Assembly: GCA_021186555.1 (NCBI GenBank) | Contig: JAJKFL010000330.1 | Coordinates: 32,775,944 to 32,839,943 of the forward strand | Source: Reticulitermes speratus | Lineage: Eukaryota > Arthropoda > Insecta > Blattodea > Rhinotermitidae | Direction: 5' to 3' | Length of the DNA stretch: 64,000 bases | Shown: one piece after another, positions 11,508 to 23,433 of the stretch | Position numbering within the stretch: position 1 is the stretch's first letter | How the letters are laid out: every line of letters starts with the position of its first letter | Position numbers and translations under genes: made by a program | Notes under the pieces: generated by a model | Databases searched by the model: none | The model's input: the letters and a program-made list of their open reading frames with translations, nothing else | What the model was told of the DNA's origin: nothing

Positions 11508-11874
11508 TCTTCTGTAGAAACATTCGGACATATTGAGTTGTCAGTTTTAAGCAAAAGACGAAATCTTCACAAAGCAAAGCGAAGTGACGTGGCCTGGAAG
11601 TTTTGTGTCATCTTCATGTAGGGGGGGGGGGGGCGGAGGACCTGAAGATTTTGTGGAGGGGGAGGGGAAATAAAAAAGGGGAAGGTCAAGCTGACATTTC
11701 GCTTAATAAAGAATAACGGTCACCCCTCCGCCCCGCATGCATATATACCGTCAATGTAGTAAATGTTGCATAATGCTAATGTCATAGGGCACATAAATTA
11801 GTGTAGCTTAACTATCGTCAACAGATGCACGAACTGTTATTAGTGACAGCAACCTTGTTTCATACTAATCATCA

Positions 11875-12260
11875 TTCCGCAGTCTGTCTTACGACAGGTC
11901 CGTAACCTCTTCCAAAGCGAGTTCTCCACAGGGTGCGATCTAGTGCTTCCTCTTTCAATTTCCAGTACCTTCTCTTTTCCTTAAGGTCATTCAGTAGCTG
12001 CTTACGTCTTCTCCCTCGTCTTCCCGTCACTTCTATCCTTCCCTCTAACTTTCCTTCAATCACGTGTTTCAGAAGGCAGTTTCTACGCAAGATGTGACCA
12101 ATCCAGTTAGCCTTTCTTCTTTTTATTGTACGTACGATATTCCTCTCCTCCTTCACTCTATGTAATACTTCTTCATTTCTCACACGATCGGTCCAACTGA
12201 TCTTCTCCATTCTTCTCCAGCACCACATTTCAAAACTTTCTAGGTACTTCTGATATTTCA
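11875..12260 (-). pseudogene. RTE-like reverse transcriptase C-terminal end
   Basis: Minus-strand copy of the family at 8010-8425. It is open from QKYLESFEMWCWRRM to the RTRFGRGYGPVVRQTAE end. Homology begins at QKY; the codons upstream (MFTKFDSPSMKY) are flank, so the element is truncated there. The 3' end runs into 'gaatgatgattag' rather than a TGAA tail. Confidence 0.85.
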
Positions 12261-12879
12261 TACTAGGAGAATCAAATTTCGTGAACATGCCTTCAGAAAG
12301 AAGGCGTTTACAGATGTCAGATTTTTTTGAGTCCGTTACTGTTTTAAGTCCGTGTTAAATCTTAAAGCAGCAGAAATTTGTTGGTTAAATTCATTTTTTT
12401 ATTAAAATAACATCTCGACATATTTTTAGAGTAGGTGTATCGAGTTTCACTTGTTTTTTCACCTTTTCTTCCCATTTTATAATACATGAAGTGACCTTAC
12501 GTCATTCAACGAGTTCTTAATCATGTCACTAGAAGGAAATTGTCAGTCTCACGCTTCGGCAACCTTATACCCGTGAGGATATTCTGAGTCTGGGAATGCC
12601 GTTTTAAGTACTAAATTTAGGGATGCATAAATCAGCTTGAAAGTCTTCTTAGCGAGGTACTTAATTAAGGAAAAGGATTGCTTAAATTTTACGTACACAA
12701 CCTCCTATTTCTTCTTCTTCTCTTCTCTTTCTTTTTAAGCTTTTAAGGATTAAGTCCTTTGACGTCTTAAAATTTACACACCAATATAGCCCGGAAATAT
12801 TTTAGACATTGGAAAAAATCCTTTGAAAGGACATTAGCCCTTTGCAGGACATCTGACTACATAATATAGCATACGTGAT

Positions 12880-13200
12880 TTCGTGCTTCCGCCGCGGTGT
12901 AAATGAGATCTTCGCTCTTCTGGGATTTTACAAATCGCGGATTGGTGATTTGTTAACGTCGTTTCGGGACAACATTTAGGTCTAATCTTCAAGGGTCAAG
13001 CAGTTCCAAGAAGAATGCAGGATTGCTTAGGTAAGCAAACACCATTCCATATATATAACTGCGTATCTAAGGTTTCCCGGCATTTTGCTTGGACTGATTA
13101 ACCCTTGAAATGAGACCCGATATGTTGTCCCGAAACGTCGGTAACAAAATACCAATATACGCTGCGTAATATCCCAGAAGATCGCAGAAGATTTCAAGTT
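12880..13200 (-). mobile_element. HHR-2 element with both arms
   Basis: The conserved 3' end lies at the left on the minus strand (gatttcgtgcttccgccgcg). Two inverted arms each hold 'gtcccgaaacg' and 'ccttgaa' cores, separated by about 100 bp. The arms are much diverged from each other. It is the same family as 23434-24016 and 39594-39839. I could not find a clear target-site duplication. Confidence 0.7.
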
Positions 13201-13811
13201 ACAGCGTCTTTTCCCAGCCAGGGTTGTGGCGGAACCCCATAGTAGGTTCCGAGGAAAATCGTGGAGTAAAATGCATAAAAACTGTGAAACAACGTGAAAA
13301 ATTCCAAATATCTCTCGATATTTCGCGGGATATTTTTTGGCAGCCAATTGGCAATACTGGCGTAAATTCCGTGCTCTAAAAAGTGTCACTTTATTCCCTG
13401 GCCTGCAAATGTTTTCATAGCTAAGGTTTCATTGAGGTATGAAAAATTAATTCAGTTGTTCCTTCAGTTGGGAAACACTGCCATAGAGTGTAACAGAAGG
13501 ACATGGTAACAGTACGCTTATCACGAGAGCTCACTCATTATAGTTACGTCATATTTAGTATAATTCCCGCGACACAAAAAGTTAAAATTGTCTCTATTAA
13601 GTACCATATTACACATACTGGCGTGGCTCTACTGCAGGTACTTTGCTATTGATATCAAAATATTCCTTTGCAAGGGGAAAGGGTTTGATTCTTAACAAAT
13701 CTCAGGAAAAAAATGTCATACCAATTTTCACATTATATTCACCGTGCATTCTGTCTTATATAATAGCTTTTATTTTAACCAACACATGTATTACACCTTT
13801 GTCGTCATATA

Positions 13812-13857
13812 TACCCCTACATATGTTTCGACTACTTATTAGACATCATCAGTGGGA
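13812..13857 (-). ncRNA. Hammerhead-ribozyme-like core (outer element, left arm)
   Basis: On the minus strand the order is CUGAUGA, a stem-loop (GUCUA...UAGUC with one mismatch), GAAA, ACA-UA-UGU as a very short stem III, A, then GGGGU. Core residues are intact. The stem I partner reads AUCCCA, so the first pair is lost. Activity is uncertain. Confidence 0.55.
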
Positions 13858-13994
13858 TCAAAGTATATAAACACAGACTACACATCGACTATAATAGTTG
13901 GTTCACATTCAATGTTAAAACGAGATGAACTATCAAATAATAAAACCAACGAATGCACTATATTGACCACTTTTATTATGGCCTATTTCCCCTC

Positions 13995-14038
13995 ACCCTA
14001 CACGTGTTTCGGAACTTTAAAGTTCCATCCTCAGGGGT
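13995..14038 (-). ncRNA. Hammerhead ribozyme core, HHR-1 nested copy, left arm
   Basis: On the minus strand: stem I ACCC with GGGU, core CUGAGGA, an unpaired U, stem II GGAAC / GUUCC with a 6-nt loop, GAAA, stem III ACA-CG-UGU, and A as the residue before the predicted cleavage. All invariant positions of the CUGANGA...GAAA core are present. Stem III of only three pairs resembles the small hammerheads of Penelope-like elements that are reported to act as dimers. Confidence 0.75.
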
Positions 14039-14446
14039 TTGTCGTGTGCTACCAATTATTCACACATTAAAACAAATACACAATATGTACAATAGTCTGT
14101 TAAAGTCTTAAAACCATAGGTAAATGAATATTCAGAACCCTTTTAAAATTGTACGATATGTACGGTAGTCTGGTAGAATCTTAAAATCTCACGTAAATGT
14201 ATATTTAAAACCTGTTTTAAAAAGTTGTAAACAAACAGTGAATATTACGGACAGTTTACAACTTTTAAAACAGGTTTTAAATATACACTTACGTAAGGTT
14301 TTAAGATTCTACCAGACTACCGTACATATCGTACAATTTTAAAAGGGTTCTGAATATACATTTACCTATGGTTTTAAGACTTTACCAGACTATTGTACAT
14401 ATTGTGTATTTGTTTTGATATGTGAATAATTGGTAGCACACGGCAA

Positions 14447-14490
14447 ACCCCTGAGGATGGAACTATAAGGTTTCGAAACACGTGTAGGGT
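14447..14490 (+). ncRNA. Hammerhead ribozyme core, HHR-1 nested copy, right arm
   Basis: The plus-strand twin of the core at 13995-14038: ACCC / GGGU stem I, CUGAGGA, stem II GGAAC / GUUUC with one G-U pair, GAAA, ACA-CG-UGU and A. The pair of opposed cores means that a transcript of either strand carries one sense hammerhead near its 3' side. Confidence 0.75.
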
Positions 14491-14819
14491 GAGGGGAAAT
14501 AGGCCGTAATAAAAGTGGTCAATATAGTGCATTCGTCGGTCTTATTATTTGATTAAAAAATGCACGGTGGTAATACTGTGAAAGAGATGAACTATGTTCA
14601 CTATAAAAAAAATTCTACACATTTTTATAGTGAACATAGTTCATCTCGTTTTAAAGTTTTAATGTGTAGTCTGTGTTTATATACTTTGATCCCCCTGATG
14701 ATGACTAATAAATAGTCGTAACATATGTAGGAGTATATAAGACGACAAAGGTGTAGTGCATGTGTTGGTTAAAATAAAAGCTATTATAGTCATATAAATT
14801 AAAATTCACTTGTAATAAA

Positions 14820-15115
14820 CCCACCAAAAGATGTTTAAGGGGGAAGGAAAAAATACACAGGGAGTTTTTGTGAGAAAACCTAATGGAAAAGGGCCATTTG
14901 GAAGACTTAGACTTTGATGGAAGAATATTATTAAAATGAATTTTAAATACATGAACTGGAATGGCGTGAAGTAAATTCTGGCTCATGATAGACGCAAGTG
15001 GTTAGCTCTTATAAACACGGAAATTAAACTTTGTTCAATAAAATGTGGGGAATTTGAATCGGGAATTATTTGCTTCTGAAAAGGGACTCTGGTCCATGAA
15101 GTTACTTAGGTAAGA
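14820..15115 (+). mobile_element. LINE-1x 3' end, divergent
   Basis: A frame around 14845-15000 reads KGPFGRLRL, an NIIKMNFKYMNWNGVK-like part, then LAHDRRKWLALINTEI. That is the reverse-transcriptase C-terminal tail also seen at 745-1012. The 3' region follows ('ctctggtccatgaagttact'). It is an old fragment. Confidence 0.65.
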
Positions 15116-16133
15116 GACTTAGCTCAAGACGAAGTGCGTATAAAAGTGTGTGGCGCGTAAGTATATGCTATTCTAAAGGAAGGAAAAGGCTAAAAAATTT
15201 ACAGCAAATCATGCAAACTGAAAACTATTAACCTTGAATGAACGTACTGATACTATTCAATTATAAATTATTTTGGAAATGAAAATTCCTGCAAAGTTTG
15301 GCTAACAGTCAGATAATTTAATGTTCTGTATGTTGATACATTTGTACCTTCATCACATGTAGTAAATTTTCTTTGGTTTCCATTCACTGCTGTCAACTTT
15401 CAGACAACCGCCAGATTAACAACCTGCTTTTAAACAAACAGACAATCCTAGTTTTAAACTAAATTATTCCAACCGTTATAACGTAGCATATTAACGACGC
15501 AACGGAAAATTAAACATTTTTGCAGAGTTTCTGCTCTTCCACAGTTAAGTCAACACAATCATTCGGGCTCATTGTTGCAACAACAATAGCCTTGTCTATC
15601 TTTGCTAATGGGTTTTAATTCATGAACAAGGGAACAGGATATTCTCTGTGTATTTAAAAGGAGAGGTCCTGAAGCGTGTAGGGGTAAGTGGTAGGGGGTT
15701 TGTTTAACCTTCAAACCCCTCTTTACATCATCCGAGCCTTTGTATGGCCCACTAGCTTTTATCTAATGAAATTATTAACAGTCTTTGTATAAGAGTTACA
15801 GGATTATAAGCAAAAGAATTAAAGATGTAATGTATAATGAAATTTTGTGTGGACTATTAATTCGGGGGTCGAGCTTTGTCTAATTTGGTTTAATTTTGCA
15901 TTAGCCTTCAGAGTCTCAGTGGGGGCCGAGGATTGTTTAAATAGCGGACACACAATGTGCAGATTCGCTTGGCGAATAATTCCTTGACGACGGAAATGAT
16001 TATACAGAAATCATTTCCTTAGGAGAAAAATCAGGCCATTACGGGTGTTTTGTCATGAGGCAATCATTTGATTTGCGTTGTTTAACACAGCATTGTTTGT
16101 GTCAGGCCATGCACATACTTTTCTCCCTTACAA

Positions 16134-16468
16134 TTTACAAATTACACACCAACGATATGCACTATATTTTCACTTTATATTCTTTATTCTTTAGCCCCTA
16201 CACATGTTTCGGCCTTTACAAGGCCATGTTCAGGGGGCTCGTAAACTATATTCACTTCACATACAATGTTTCTTTGTCTGCTATCACATTTAGTCCAGTT
16301 TCATTGTCATATATATTATAGCTATTTACGAACCCCCTGATGATGGCCTTGTAAAGGCCGAAACATGTGTAGGAGTTGAAGAATAAAGAATATAAAGTGA
16401 AAATATAGTGCATTTTGTTGGTGTATAATTTGTGAATTGTAAAATTGCACGGTGAATATAATATAAAA
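16134..16468 (+). mobile_element. HHR-1 palindromic element with 10-bp TSD
   Basis: Arms at about 16134-16243 and 16330-16443 are inverted repeats (tttacaaattacacaccaac pairs with gttggtgtataatttgtgaa) around an 85-bp loop. The perfect repeat TCCCTTACAA at 16124-16133 and 16469-16478 marks the insertion. The 3' tag TGCACGGTGA is at 16446-16455, followed by an AT-rich tail. The left-arm core is CUGAACA, with the catalytic G8 changed to C, so that arm should be dead. The right arm keeps the core. Confidence 0.88.
16331..16377 (+). ncRNA. Hammerhead ribozyme core (right arm)
   Basis: Stem I AACCCC with GGAGUU (five of six pairs), CUGAUGA at 16337-16343, unpaired U, stem II GGCC / GGCC with a 7-nt loop, GAAA at 16360-16363, stem III ACA-UG-UGU, and A at 16371 before the predicted cleavage. 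The core is intact. It is the only copy with both the classic CUGAUGA and complete stem elements. Confidence 0.72.
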
Positions 16469-16479
16469 TCCCTTACAAG

Positions 16480-18082
16480 AAGTCCAGATGCATAAATATG
16501 TGTCTCTTCGTCAAATTTACTGACAAATTGACAAATTTACTGGTCTCCGATAACAAATACAAACACCATTTCTATTTCCTTATTACATAGTCATTGGCAG
16601 GGTTAGTTATATTAGTCAGAACGGCCATCAGGTTTCGATTTCAATAAGAGAAAGTATTCTTCTGTGCATTATTATTTTGAAAATACGATACGGAACCTGA
16701 CAGTCCAGTTCTTAGACATTGACTTTAATAACTGATTTATCCCGGCTTACCTACTGTTACAAACAATTTTTGGGAAAGGTAAGATCGCTTTAAAGTTATT
16801 TTTAACTATGTTAATTATCAAAGAAACAATACAGGCAATATAAGTATAACGTAACCATTGTTGCCATGGGTATAAAACAGACATTAGTTGACTTTATGTT
16901 AATATCATACCGAAGCCTGGAATACGTGGAGCTCTACACCCACTCCCCATTCAATTTCTTTACTTCGTACTCAAAATTTACGCACTTTTTTAAAAATGAC
17001 TTCCTCATATAAGAAGTAATTTTGAATGTTTTAAATCCTGCTGATGATTTAATATGTACATTTTGTCAAAATTTTTGATGAAAAACAAATCTAAAAACAG
17101 CTAGGTATATGACATATTTATATCAGTATTACAGTACATGTCCAATAGGGAAAAAGGCATTTCATGGCTTTATCTGGTGCATACCTAAAATACGGAGTAA
17201 TTTAAACAAAGAATTCTTTATAAGAAATTTTAAAAATACATTTTTGTATTTAATTGCGTTATATTACTTTATTTCTAATCCTCAACAGTTTGACATGATA
17301 AAAATTAAAAATGTATTAACAAAAAAACGTACTGTATAAAGTAACAATGTATCACTTAACAGCACTGCAAGTGCATCGAATTATTCTTTCACAATAACAA
17401 ATACAATTCAAACTTGTACCATGTTTGAAACTCAGTTTGCAAAAGCATCTAATCATCTCCGTTATTTTCATCCAATTAACTAAAGTAACACACCCGACTA
17501 TAAAATGTTTTTAACAATTTTTTAACTATACAGATCATGGCTAGAGTTTCCTAATTATAATTCAGTACAACAATAAGAGAATTAAATAATGTATGTTAGC
17601 ATTTTGACTAAGCTAAAGTAAGCAAAACACACAGGGGGTTATACTATCGATCTGTGATGTCTGACGCCTTGTATTATCTTACAATACTATCTTCTCCGAC
17701 ACATAACAAAAGACGGCACAATTGTCCCCAATACTTGTATAACGTCTTCAGATATGCAAAAAAAATAAAAAAATAAAAAAAATAAACAAATGACAGACAA
17801 CACTTTCACAATTGTGTTTCATTATTGGAGCCGTTACTTGTTAAAGCTTACATTTGCCTGTCCCAGCGGAACGCTGTAAGTAGATTACTCTATCAGTTCC
17901 ACGCAACATACTCTTATAGATGTGCATCAAGTGTTGTGTTATTATCACAAATGTTTCTTTACTCAATACCAACCTTTCATTACTTGAAAGCAGTAATATC
18001 TCTCCATTGCCATTAATATCCCATTATCAATATTCCAATACACAACTTCCTATCCATAGTCAGAATGACCTGTATATTCATA
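16480..18082. other. No recognised feature
   Basis: AT-rich sequence with short open stretches only, plus an A-rich run near 17757-17790. I see no repeat family or exon signal. Confidence 0.5.
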
Positions 18083-18164
18083 TACAGGGCATACACAAAA
18101 GAATGGTGCGGTATATATGATGATATTGATATAAAAAGCACCATTCTTTTGTGTATGCCCTGTA
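18083..18164. mobile_element. TA-flanked MITE, tandem copy a
   Basis: Same family as 451-532. Inner bases are 'atatatgatgatattgatat'. The neighbour at 18173-18254 is almost identical, including the interior, with 8 bp between them. The pair arose by a 90-bp tandem duplication, not by two insertions. Confidence 0.9.
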
Positions 18165-18172
18165 TATTCATA

Positions 18173-18254
18173 TACAGGGCATACACAAAAGAATGGTACG
18201 GTATATATGATGATATTGATATAAAAAGCACCATTCTTTTGTGTATGCCCTGTA
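18173..18254. mobile_element. TA-flanked MITE, tandem copy b
   Basis: It differs from copy a by one base in the left repeat (ggtacgg for ggtgcgg). The flank left of copy a also ends in 'cctgtatattca', as if a third unit had once been there. Confidence 0.9.
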
Positions 18255-18748
18255 TTTATTGATTAATTAATTACATCTTTAAAAACTTCAGAACAAAACA
18301 CGTATAAAATTCGTATACACAATTTCTTTATATTTTTCCTCTTAACCTACAAAAATGTAACACTGTACATCTACAGTATACTGGCATCTAAATTGTGCGT
18401 GTGTGCGTGTGCTCGCGCGCATTTTGTAAACACGAAAGTCTTTTAACTTACAGTTGTATTTTTAAAAGTAATCGGAGACGGAACGAGGAAAATTTGAGTG
18501 AAAATAACGTCCTAGTTTTTCGTGATTTTTGAAAAATAATTGTATGAAAATTTTACTGAAAATTAGTTACAGTTTTAGATATGACCTTTAATTATGTTTT
18601 TAATGACATCAGCAGAAGCTCTAAGTATAGCGTTCAGTTAATAAGCCATAATCATAATTAATAACTTACAATGTTTAGAGACTTAATATCTTAGACATAT
18701 TACGTTTTAAGAGCACTTCAATATTCCAATATTCATAGAGTTTTTATA

Positions 18749-18829
18749 TACAGGGTATACACAAAAGAATGGTGCGGTTTCCCTTTATTCACAATTGAAA
18801 CCGCACCATTCGTTTGTGTATACCCTGTA
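18749..18829. mobile_element. TA-flanked MITE (GGGTATAC subtype)
   Basis: The ends read CAGGGTATACAC rather than CAGGGCATACAC, a subtype shared with 22149-22230 and 33717-33797. The interior is 'ttccctttattcacaattga'. Confidence 0.9.
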
Positions 18830-19058
18830 TATACATATATATAAAGACATGCCGCAAAATCACTGCAAATATATTACCCTTTCAATGTTATTTTGCTCCC
18901 TCCTAATTACAAATAAAATAAAATTACACACACACCGAAGGATCAAGAAAATCGAGTTCTATCGGCGTACGGTTTCTCCTAATACTACGAACTCTTTGTA
19001 ACATATCCCCTTATATCAAGAACTTTCGTAAAGAACTGATTTGCAGTCATATGTGTTC

Positions 19059-19130
19059 AGGTGTTAAGGAGGTAGACTTGACAGGTGTTAAGGAGGTAGA
19101 CTTGACAGGTGTTAAGGAGGTAGACTCGAC
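19059..19130. repeat. 24-bp tandem repeat, 3 copies
   Basis: Three units of 'caggtgttaaggaggtagac' plus 'ttga'; the third has 'tcga'. It is a short array with no coding role seen. Confidence 0.9.
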
Positions 19131-19710
19131 AGTGAGGAATATCGATCCAAAAAATAATACTTTATCAAAGTGTAACCACGTAAAATAATTCCAAGTAAAA
19201 AAGGAAAGAGGTAAATGTTTACAAAACCAAAATTTCTAGCAAACAATTAATAATTCTTAATTCAATTTTTCAGTATATTATCTAGTCTCATTCGTAAGGG
19301 TAGCTAAAGATCTGAATCATTAATTTCACGAATCATTGCTTCCATTCTGAAATCATTTAAGATGATACCGAAAAGTTTTACAATAAATTTCTCGCACTTA
19401 AAACGTTCAAGCTTATGCCTGCGCTAGGCTGAAATTTTTCTAGATAGCATACCAAAATTTAGTAATTATAAAGAAAAAATTATTAATACTTTAAAAGCCT
19501 AGTTTTACCATACCAAAAGATAAGTTTATAATTTAAAAGTCCTCACTTTTCTCACGGAGCGTACTATAAGTCGCATACGATTCTTACAGCAACAGCGGTT
19601 ATTTCCCTATGAAACTTTCACCCAGTGTTCGTTCTAATAAAAGCACACAGTTTGCTCTGTGATATACAAAATTAATCTCTATGTAAAGAACATATATTTG
19701 AGTCGTTATT

Positions 19711-19946
19711 TTAACCCTTTAAAGACGAAGCGTAAACTGTTTCATTTAAAGACCCAGTTCGTACCGCGCAGTAAACACTTTTCATCTCGGTTACAAAAAC
19801 AAATCAATTTATGTTATATAAGGCAAAAGTCACTGTTTGCTGTAATATAAATACAATACACATAAATACAGTGTGGGCAGAATGTAGAACTTGTGAATGT
19901 TAAAACTGTTGATGCATCAAGTAACCGTTGGGCTTTAAAAGGTTAA
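19711..19946. mobile_element. TTAA-flanked MITE (piggyBac-like), single internal unit
   Basis: The ends are TTAA-CCCTTTAAAGAC and GGGCTTTAAAAGG-TTAA, an imperfect inverted repeat with TTAA duplicated, as in piggyBac elements. Inside lies one diverged copy, in reverse orientation, of the 114-bp unit that is amplified twelvefold at 52809-54176 (shared block 'gtaccgcgcagtaaacac'). No transposase is encoded. Confidence 0.75.
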
Positions 19947-19949
19947 TGT

Positions 19950-21950
19950 TAATCGTATAATTTAAAGTGTAAAAAATATCGCTCTTTATTTTCAATATCT
20001 TTAAAACACACAATTAAAATTCGTGAGAAAATTTCAGATGTTTTAGATATTAAAGGCGCTGGTTTACACATTCATCACAGAAGTGTATAATGTTATTTTC
20101 CACAACACATCTACACGCTGTCCTATTTATGAAGACAATTTATTTTCAAATTTTTTTTTTTTTTTAGAAATAACGATGCCCTAAAGCTTCAAAATAAAAA
20201 AAAATATCTGACATTTCTAATTGAATTCCAAGAGCGGTAAAATTCCTATCTAATCGTATATTGCAACAACAAACCAAAAAATAAGAATGATATAATGTGA
20301 CTACTTTTTTATCTGAAAGAAACATTTTCACTCAAGGAACTAACTTTTTATTCCTTAAAAATATTCTCACAATAATCGGACTTCAATGCCTATCAAGACC
20401 TTATTTTTAAAATTATATCAAACTAATCGAACTTTAATAATCATTAAATTTTTACATATCCATTTGCGTATTACACAAGGAACAAGATCTATATCATGCC
20501 ATTATTCCACCCATAGCACAAAAACAAATGACATTACTGCATATGATACATCCCCATTATAACACAAGATTGCTGTAAACAGGCCCTTTGCTGGTTTGCT
20601 TAATGTCTGATGGCCAAACACTTAATTTGATTAGACTCTGTAATTCATTACATGCCATCAAATAGGCTGCCATGTTGATGACGTCAATATATCTATGTTA
20701 AGTCATCATTCTCATCTTCAGTAATTGTGAGACAATTTGGGCTTATCTGTCTTTGTAAGACGTAAAGAAATGAATGCGTGTACTCGTATATCTACTATGA
20801 ATATTGCTAGCAGAACGACAGTTAAGTAAACAGTCATTATCAATTGTTGCGTCCTTTTCTTTATAAACACATAAACGCCATACGTGCAAACGCTATAAGG
20901 TCCATAGTTCTATATAAACACAGACGTATTCTGAACATAATCTGCGGTGCACTTTGGACGTTATTTGATTAAAAGCTACGCAGTGTTCCCTTATAAACAC
21001 GAAGACTATCATTACAACAATTTCTTAATTCTTAAGCTCCTTGAAATGACGCCTTATACAACCAGCTTAGTATTTTGAAGATAATAACAGCCAGAAACAA
21101 CATCTACTGTCACGTGACTCATATTTCTTTTATTTTTAAAGTAAATTTAAATGCGACGGCATTACTTTTCTAAGAATTACAAAGGATTACGATAATCATC
21201 TAAACTGCTTGAGAAATGAAACACATGTGGGTGTTACATCAGTGTTGTGTGTAATTTACTAACTTCTGTGACAAAAGTGTTTCTGCCATGTCCGAGGCGT
21301 TCTCAGTTCGATATAACTCCAAAACAAAGTATTACTACAAAGGAATTCTACTAGCGAAGACTTGTAATTTGTAGATATCGACCTTACATTGTCAGGCTTT
21401 CAAAGTGGTTACGGTTAATATTACATTCTTAACAGTTAAGGCAAACAGATCCAAAACAATGAGAGAGAAGGAAACAAAATATAAAAATGAATGTTAAGAA
21501 ACCAAACTTACTTGATAAATGAAAGGCAATGACATATATATCTGAATTTTGTGTGCGATTTGCAAAGAGTTGTAACAATAAAAAAATCTTCTAATTCTAC
21601 GCGACCTGTAATTTTCTTAGTTGTGTAAAAACACGTGGGCACAGTGAGCGTGAAGTTGAAATCGATATCTAAAAAAACTGAATAGATATAAACAGCCCTG
21701 TTGTGATCGTATTCCCAACAGAAATGATAAAAATCGGGAAGTAAAAGATTACCTTCTAGAGTCAGTAAAATTATTTATTCTGTTTGGGAATAAAACACTT
21801 ATACATGAATGGAAATAAACTGTTATTACACCTATTTCTACATTGGTGATAAAAGTGCCTAGGTACATTACAGAATATCGCTTAATACGCACATACAAAA
21901 TGTTATCCATGGCTATTTTCTCAAGGTTAAGCCCAAAGGCTCGGCAGAGA
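19950..21950. other. No recognised feature
   Basis: AT-rich, with a T run near 20151-20164. I find no repeat family member, exon or long frame. Confidence 0.5.
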
Positions 21951-21959
21951 AAATTGTTA

Positions 21960-22135
21960 GAAACAATTACCTTTGATTTTGACGTAATATGCTCAGGATA
22001 GGGACAGGTGGCGGGCTCTTGTGAGTGCTGTAATGAACCTTCGGATTCCATAAAACGCTGGGAATTTCTTCACTAGCTGACGACCTGTTAGCTTCTCAAG
22101 AAGGACTCTGCTCCATGGAGTTAGTTAGTTACGGA
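21960..22135 (+). mobile_element. LINE-1x 3' end, 5'-truncated
   Basis: It begins at 'aatatgctcaggatagggac', whose frame reads LRIGTGG/AQDRDRW, then [13 protein letters not shown] and a stop. The 3' region follows, with 'gctgacgacctgttagcttc' and a (GTTA) tail. It is well preserved compared with 40-290. Confidence 0.78.
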
Positions 22136-22148
22136 GTTTGACGTAATA

Positions 22149-22230
22149 TACAGAGTATACACAAAACAATGGTGCGGTTTCAATAGTTTTCACTATTGAA
22201 ACCGCACTATTCTTTTGTGTATACCCTGTA
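22149..22230. mobile_element. TA-flanked MITE
   Basis: The left end is CAGAGTATACAC (one change) and the right end GTATACCCTG. The interior 'ttcaatagttttcactattg' is itself self-complementary, so the whole 78 bp can fold as one hairpin. It sits 15 bp beyond the LINE tail. Confidence 0.88.
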
Positions 22231-22373
22231 TATACTACTGATCAGATATCGTTTGATTCTTCAGATACTGGGGGAAAAAATGTGAGAGTTTAATGGAAAA
22301 GTATACCATTCACTTAGAGACGTGAAGAATGCCTATGGAACAGAAGTACTGGGCATGATTCTAACTGAATAAG

Positions 22374-22625
22374 GGCCGTGCCATGGCTAAGGCCGGGGTT
22401 CGATCCCGGGTCAGTCGATGTGGAATTTGTAGTGGACAAAGTGGAACTGTGACAGGTTTTTCACCCGAGTACTTCGGTTCTCCCCTATCAATTTCATTCC
22501 ATCTCTGCTACATTAAAAAGAAAAAGCAGAGAAAAACCTCTTCTTCATCACAGGGTTGCACAATAAGCCTCAAGGCTGCGGTGCGTCCGTAGCATCTGCT
22601 GCGGGACCCTTCAATAAAAAAAAAC
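22374..22625 (+). mobile_element. SINE-D, plus strand, deletion in the tRNA head
   Basis: It starts 'ggccgtgccatggctaaggc', then jumps to 'cggggttcgatcccgggtca', lacking about 35 bp present in 25383-25663. The body and tail are complete, ending in 'gcgggacccttcaataaaaa'. The lost segment lies between the A and B boxes. Confidence 0.83.
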
Positions 22626-23433
22626 TTAAAAATCCCACGTGTGTATCACAAGTGCACGACGCAATTGTTCATATCACTGCTGCTAACCTTACTAAAACTC
22701 TGCTTTTAGATAATTTAACATACCTAAGCCTACATCGGACCACAGACCACAGTTTGCCAATCAGTGCTGTATTCAGCACTGAGATATCACATACTTCTTG
22801 CTGATTCATTGGCGTGCCACAGAGCTTAGACGTATATGCAGAGAAAATATTTCGAAGTCTGGTGTGGCAGTTTATTTTTAAACTTGTTTTTTTAAGTTCC
22901 AAATTGGACATTTGAAATAAATCGAATGGTTTTTCTCTCCCTCACTCTGCAATCGATTCCGTTCCAGTCGAGAAGATACTTGTATAGGCTATGCCGGTTA
23001 CGAAACAAAAAACAATCACTGTGCGAATCAACTCCAATATTGGTGACGTGAAGAGAGTCTGAAAGAGTTCGTTTTGGAAGCGGGATGGGGCCCTGGGGAT
23101 CCAAAGTGTACTTTCAGCAAAATCACCCCTTTGTTCGCATTTATTTCTTTTTTCTTTCGCTGCAAACAACTATGATGGTCTGTTTAGTTTGAGTGAATGA
23201 CATTTTATAAGTGGAGTCGTAGGTTCCTGTATTCTTTGTTTTCTGTGTTTTGTACAAGTCACGTTCGCAAATAAAGGGTCTGTTTACCGCCAAGTTCGAT
23301 GTTACGACAAATGCAGCAGAGAAATCTCTCCCTTGTGGGGTTTGAACAGGAGAGGTCACAAGAACACGGATATAGATCAAAACTGACTACTTGACTAACT
23401 CGACTTGTTGACCACGAGACACGTCAGTGGATG

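Larger units (their letters stand above)
13934..14583 (+). mobile_element. HHR-1 palindromic element, nested copy with 12-bp TSD
   Basis: This 650-bp element is an almost complete palindrome: arms of roughly 300 bp around a centre at 14225-14255. The perfect direct repeat GAGATGAACTAT at 13922-13933 and 14584-14595 is its target-site duplication. Removing the element and one repeat restores the centre of the outer element. Its plus-strand 3' end carries TGCACGGTG near 14560. It encodes no protein, so it must have been mobilised in trans. Confidence 0.88.
13732..14800 (-). mobile_element. HHR-1 palindromic element, outer copy (split by a nested copy)
   Basis: The outer arms at about 13755-13933 and 14596-14795 are inverted repeats including 'aaccaacacatg', the hammerhead region and 'acacagactacaca'. 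Joined across the nested element, the centre is a near-perfect hairpin (gatgaactatgttcactata and its complement at 14585-14643). The family 3' tag 'caccgtgcatt' (minus strand TGCACGGTG) lies at the left near 13741. Flanking 9-mers AATTTTCAC and AAAATTCAC may be a decayed duplication. The right-arm core reads GUAA in place of GAAA. Confidence 0.8.

Noticed and set aside
15685..15722. Hairpin gggggtttg...caaaccccc as a terminator or ribozyme
   Set aside because: Short, isolated, and no gene end or hammerhead core nearby.
22942..23380. Overlapping minus-strand frames of 70-80 residues
   Set aside because: Several overlap each other in different frames, and none shows a recognisable motif.
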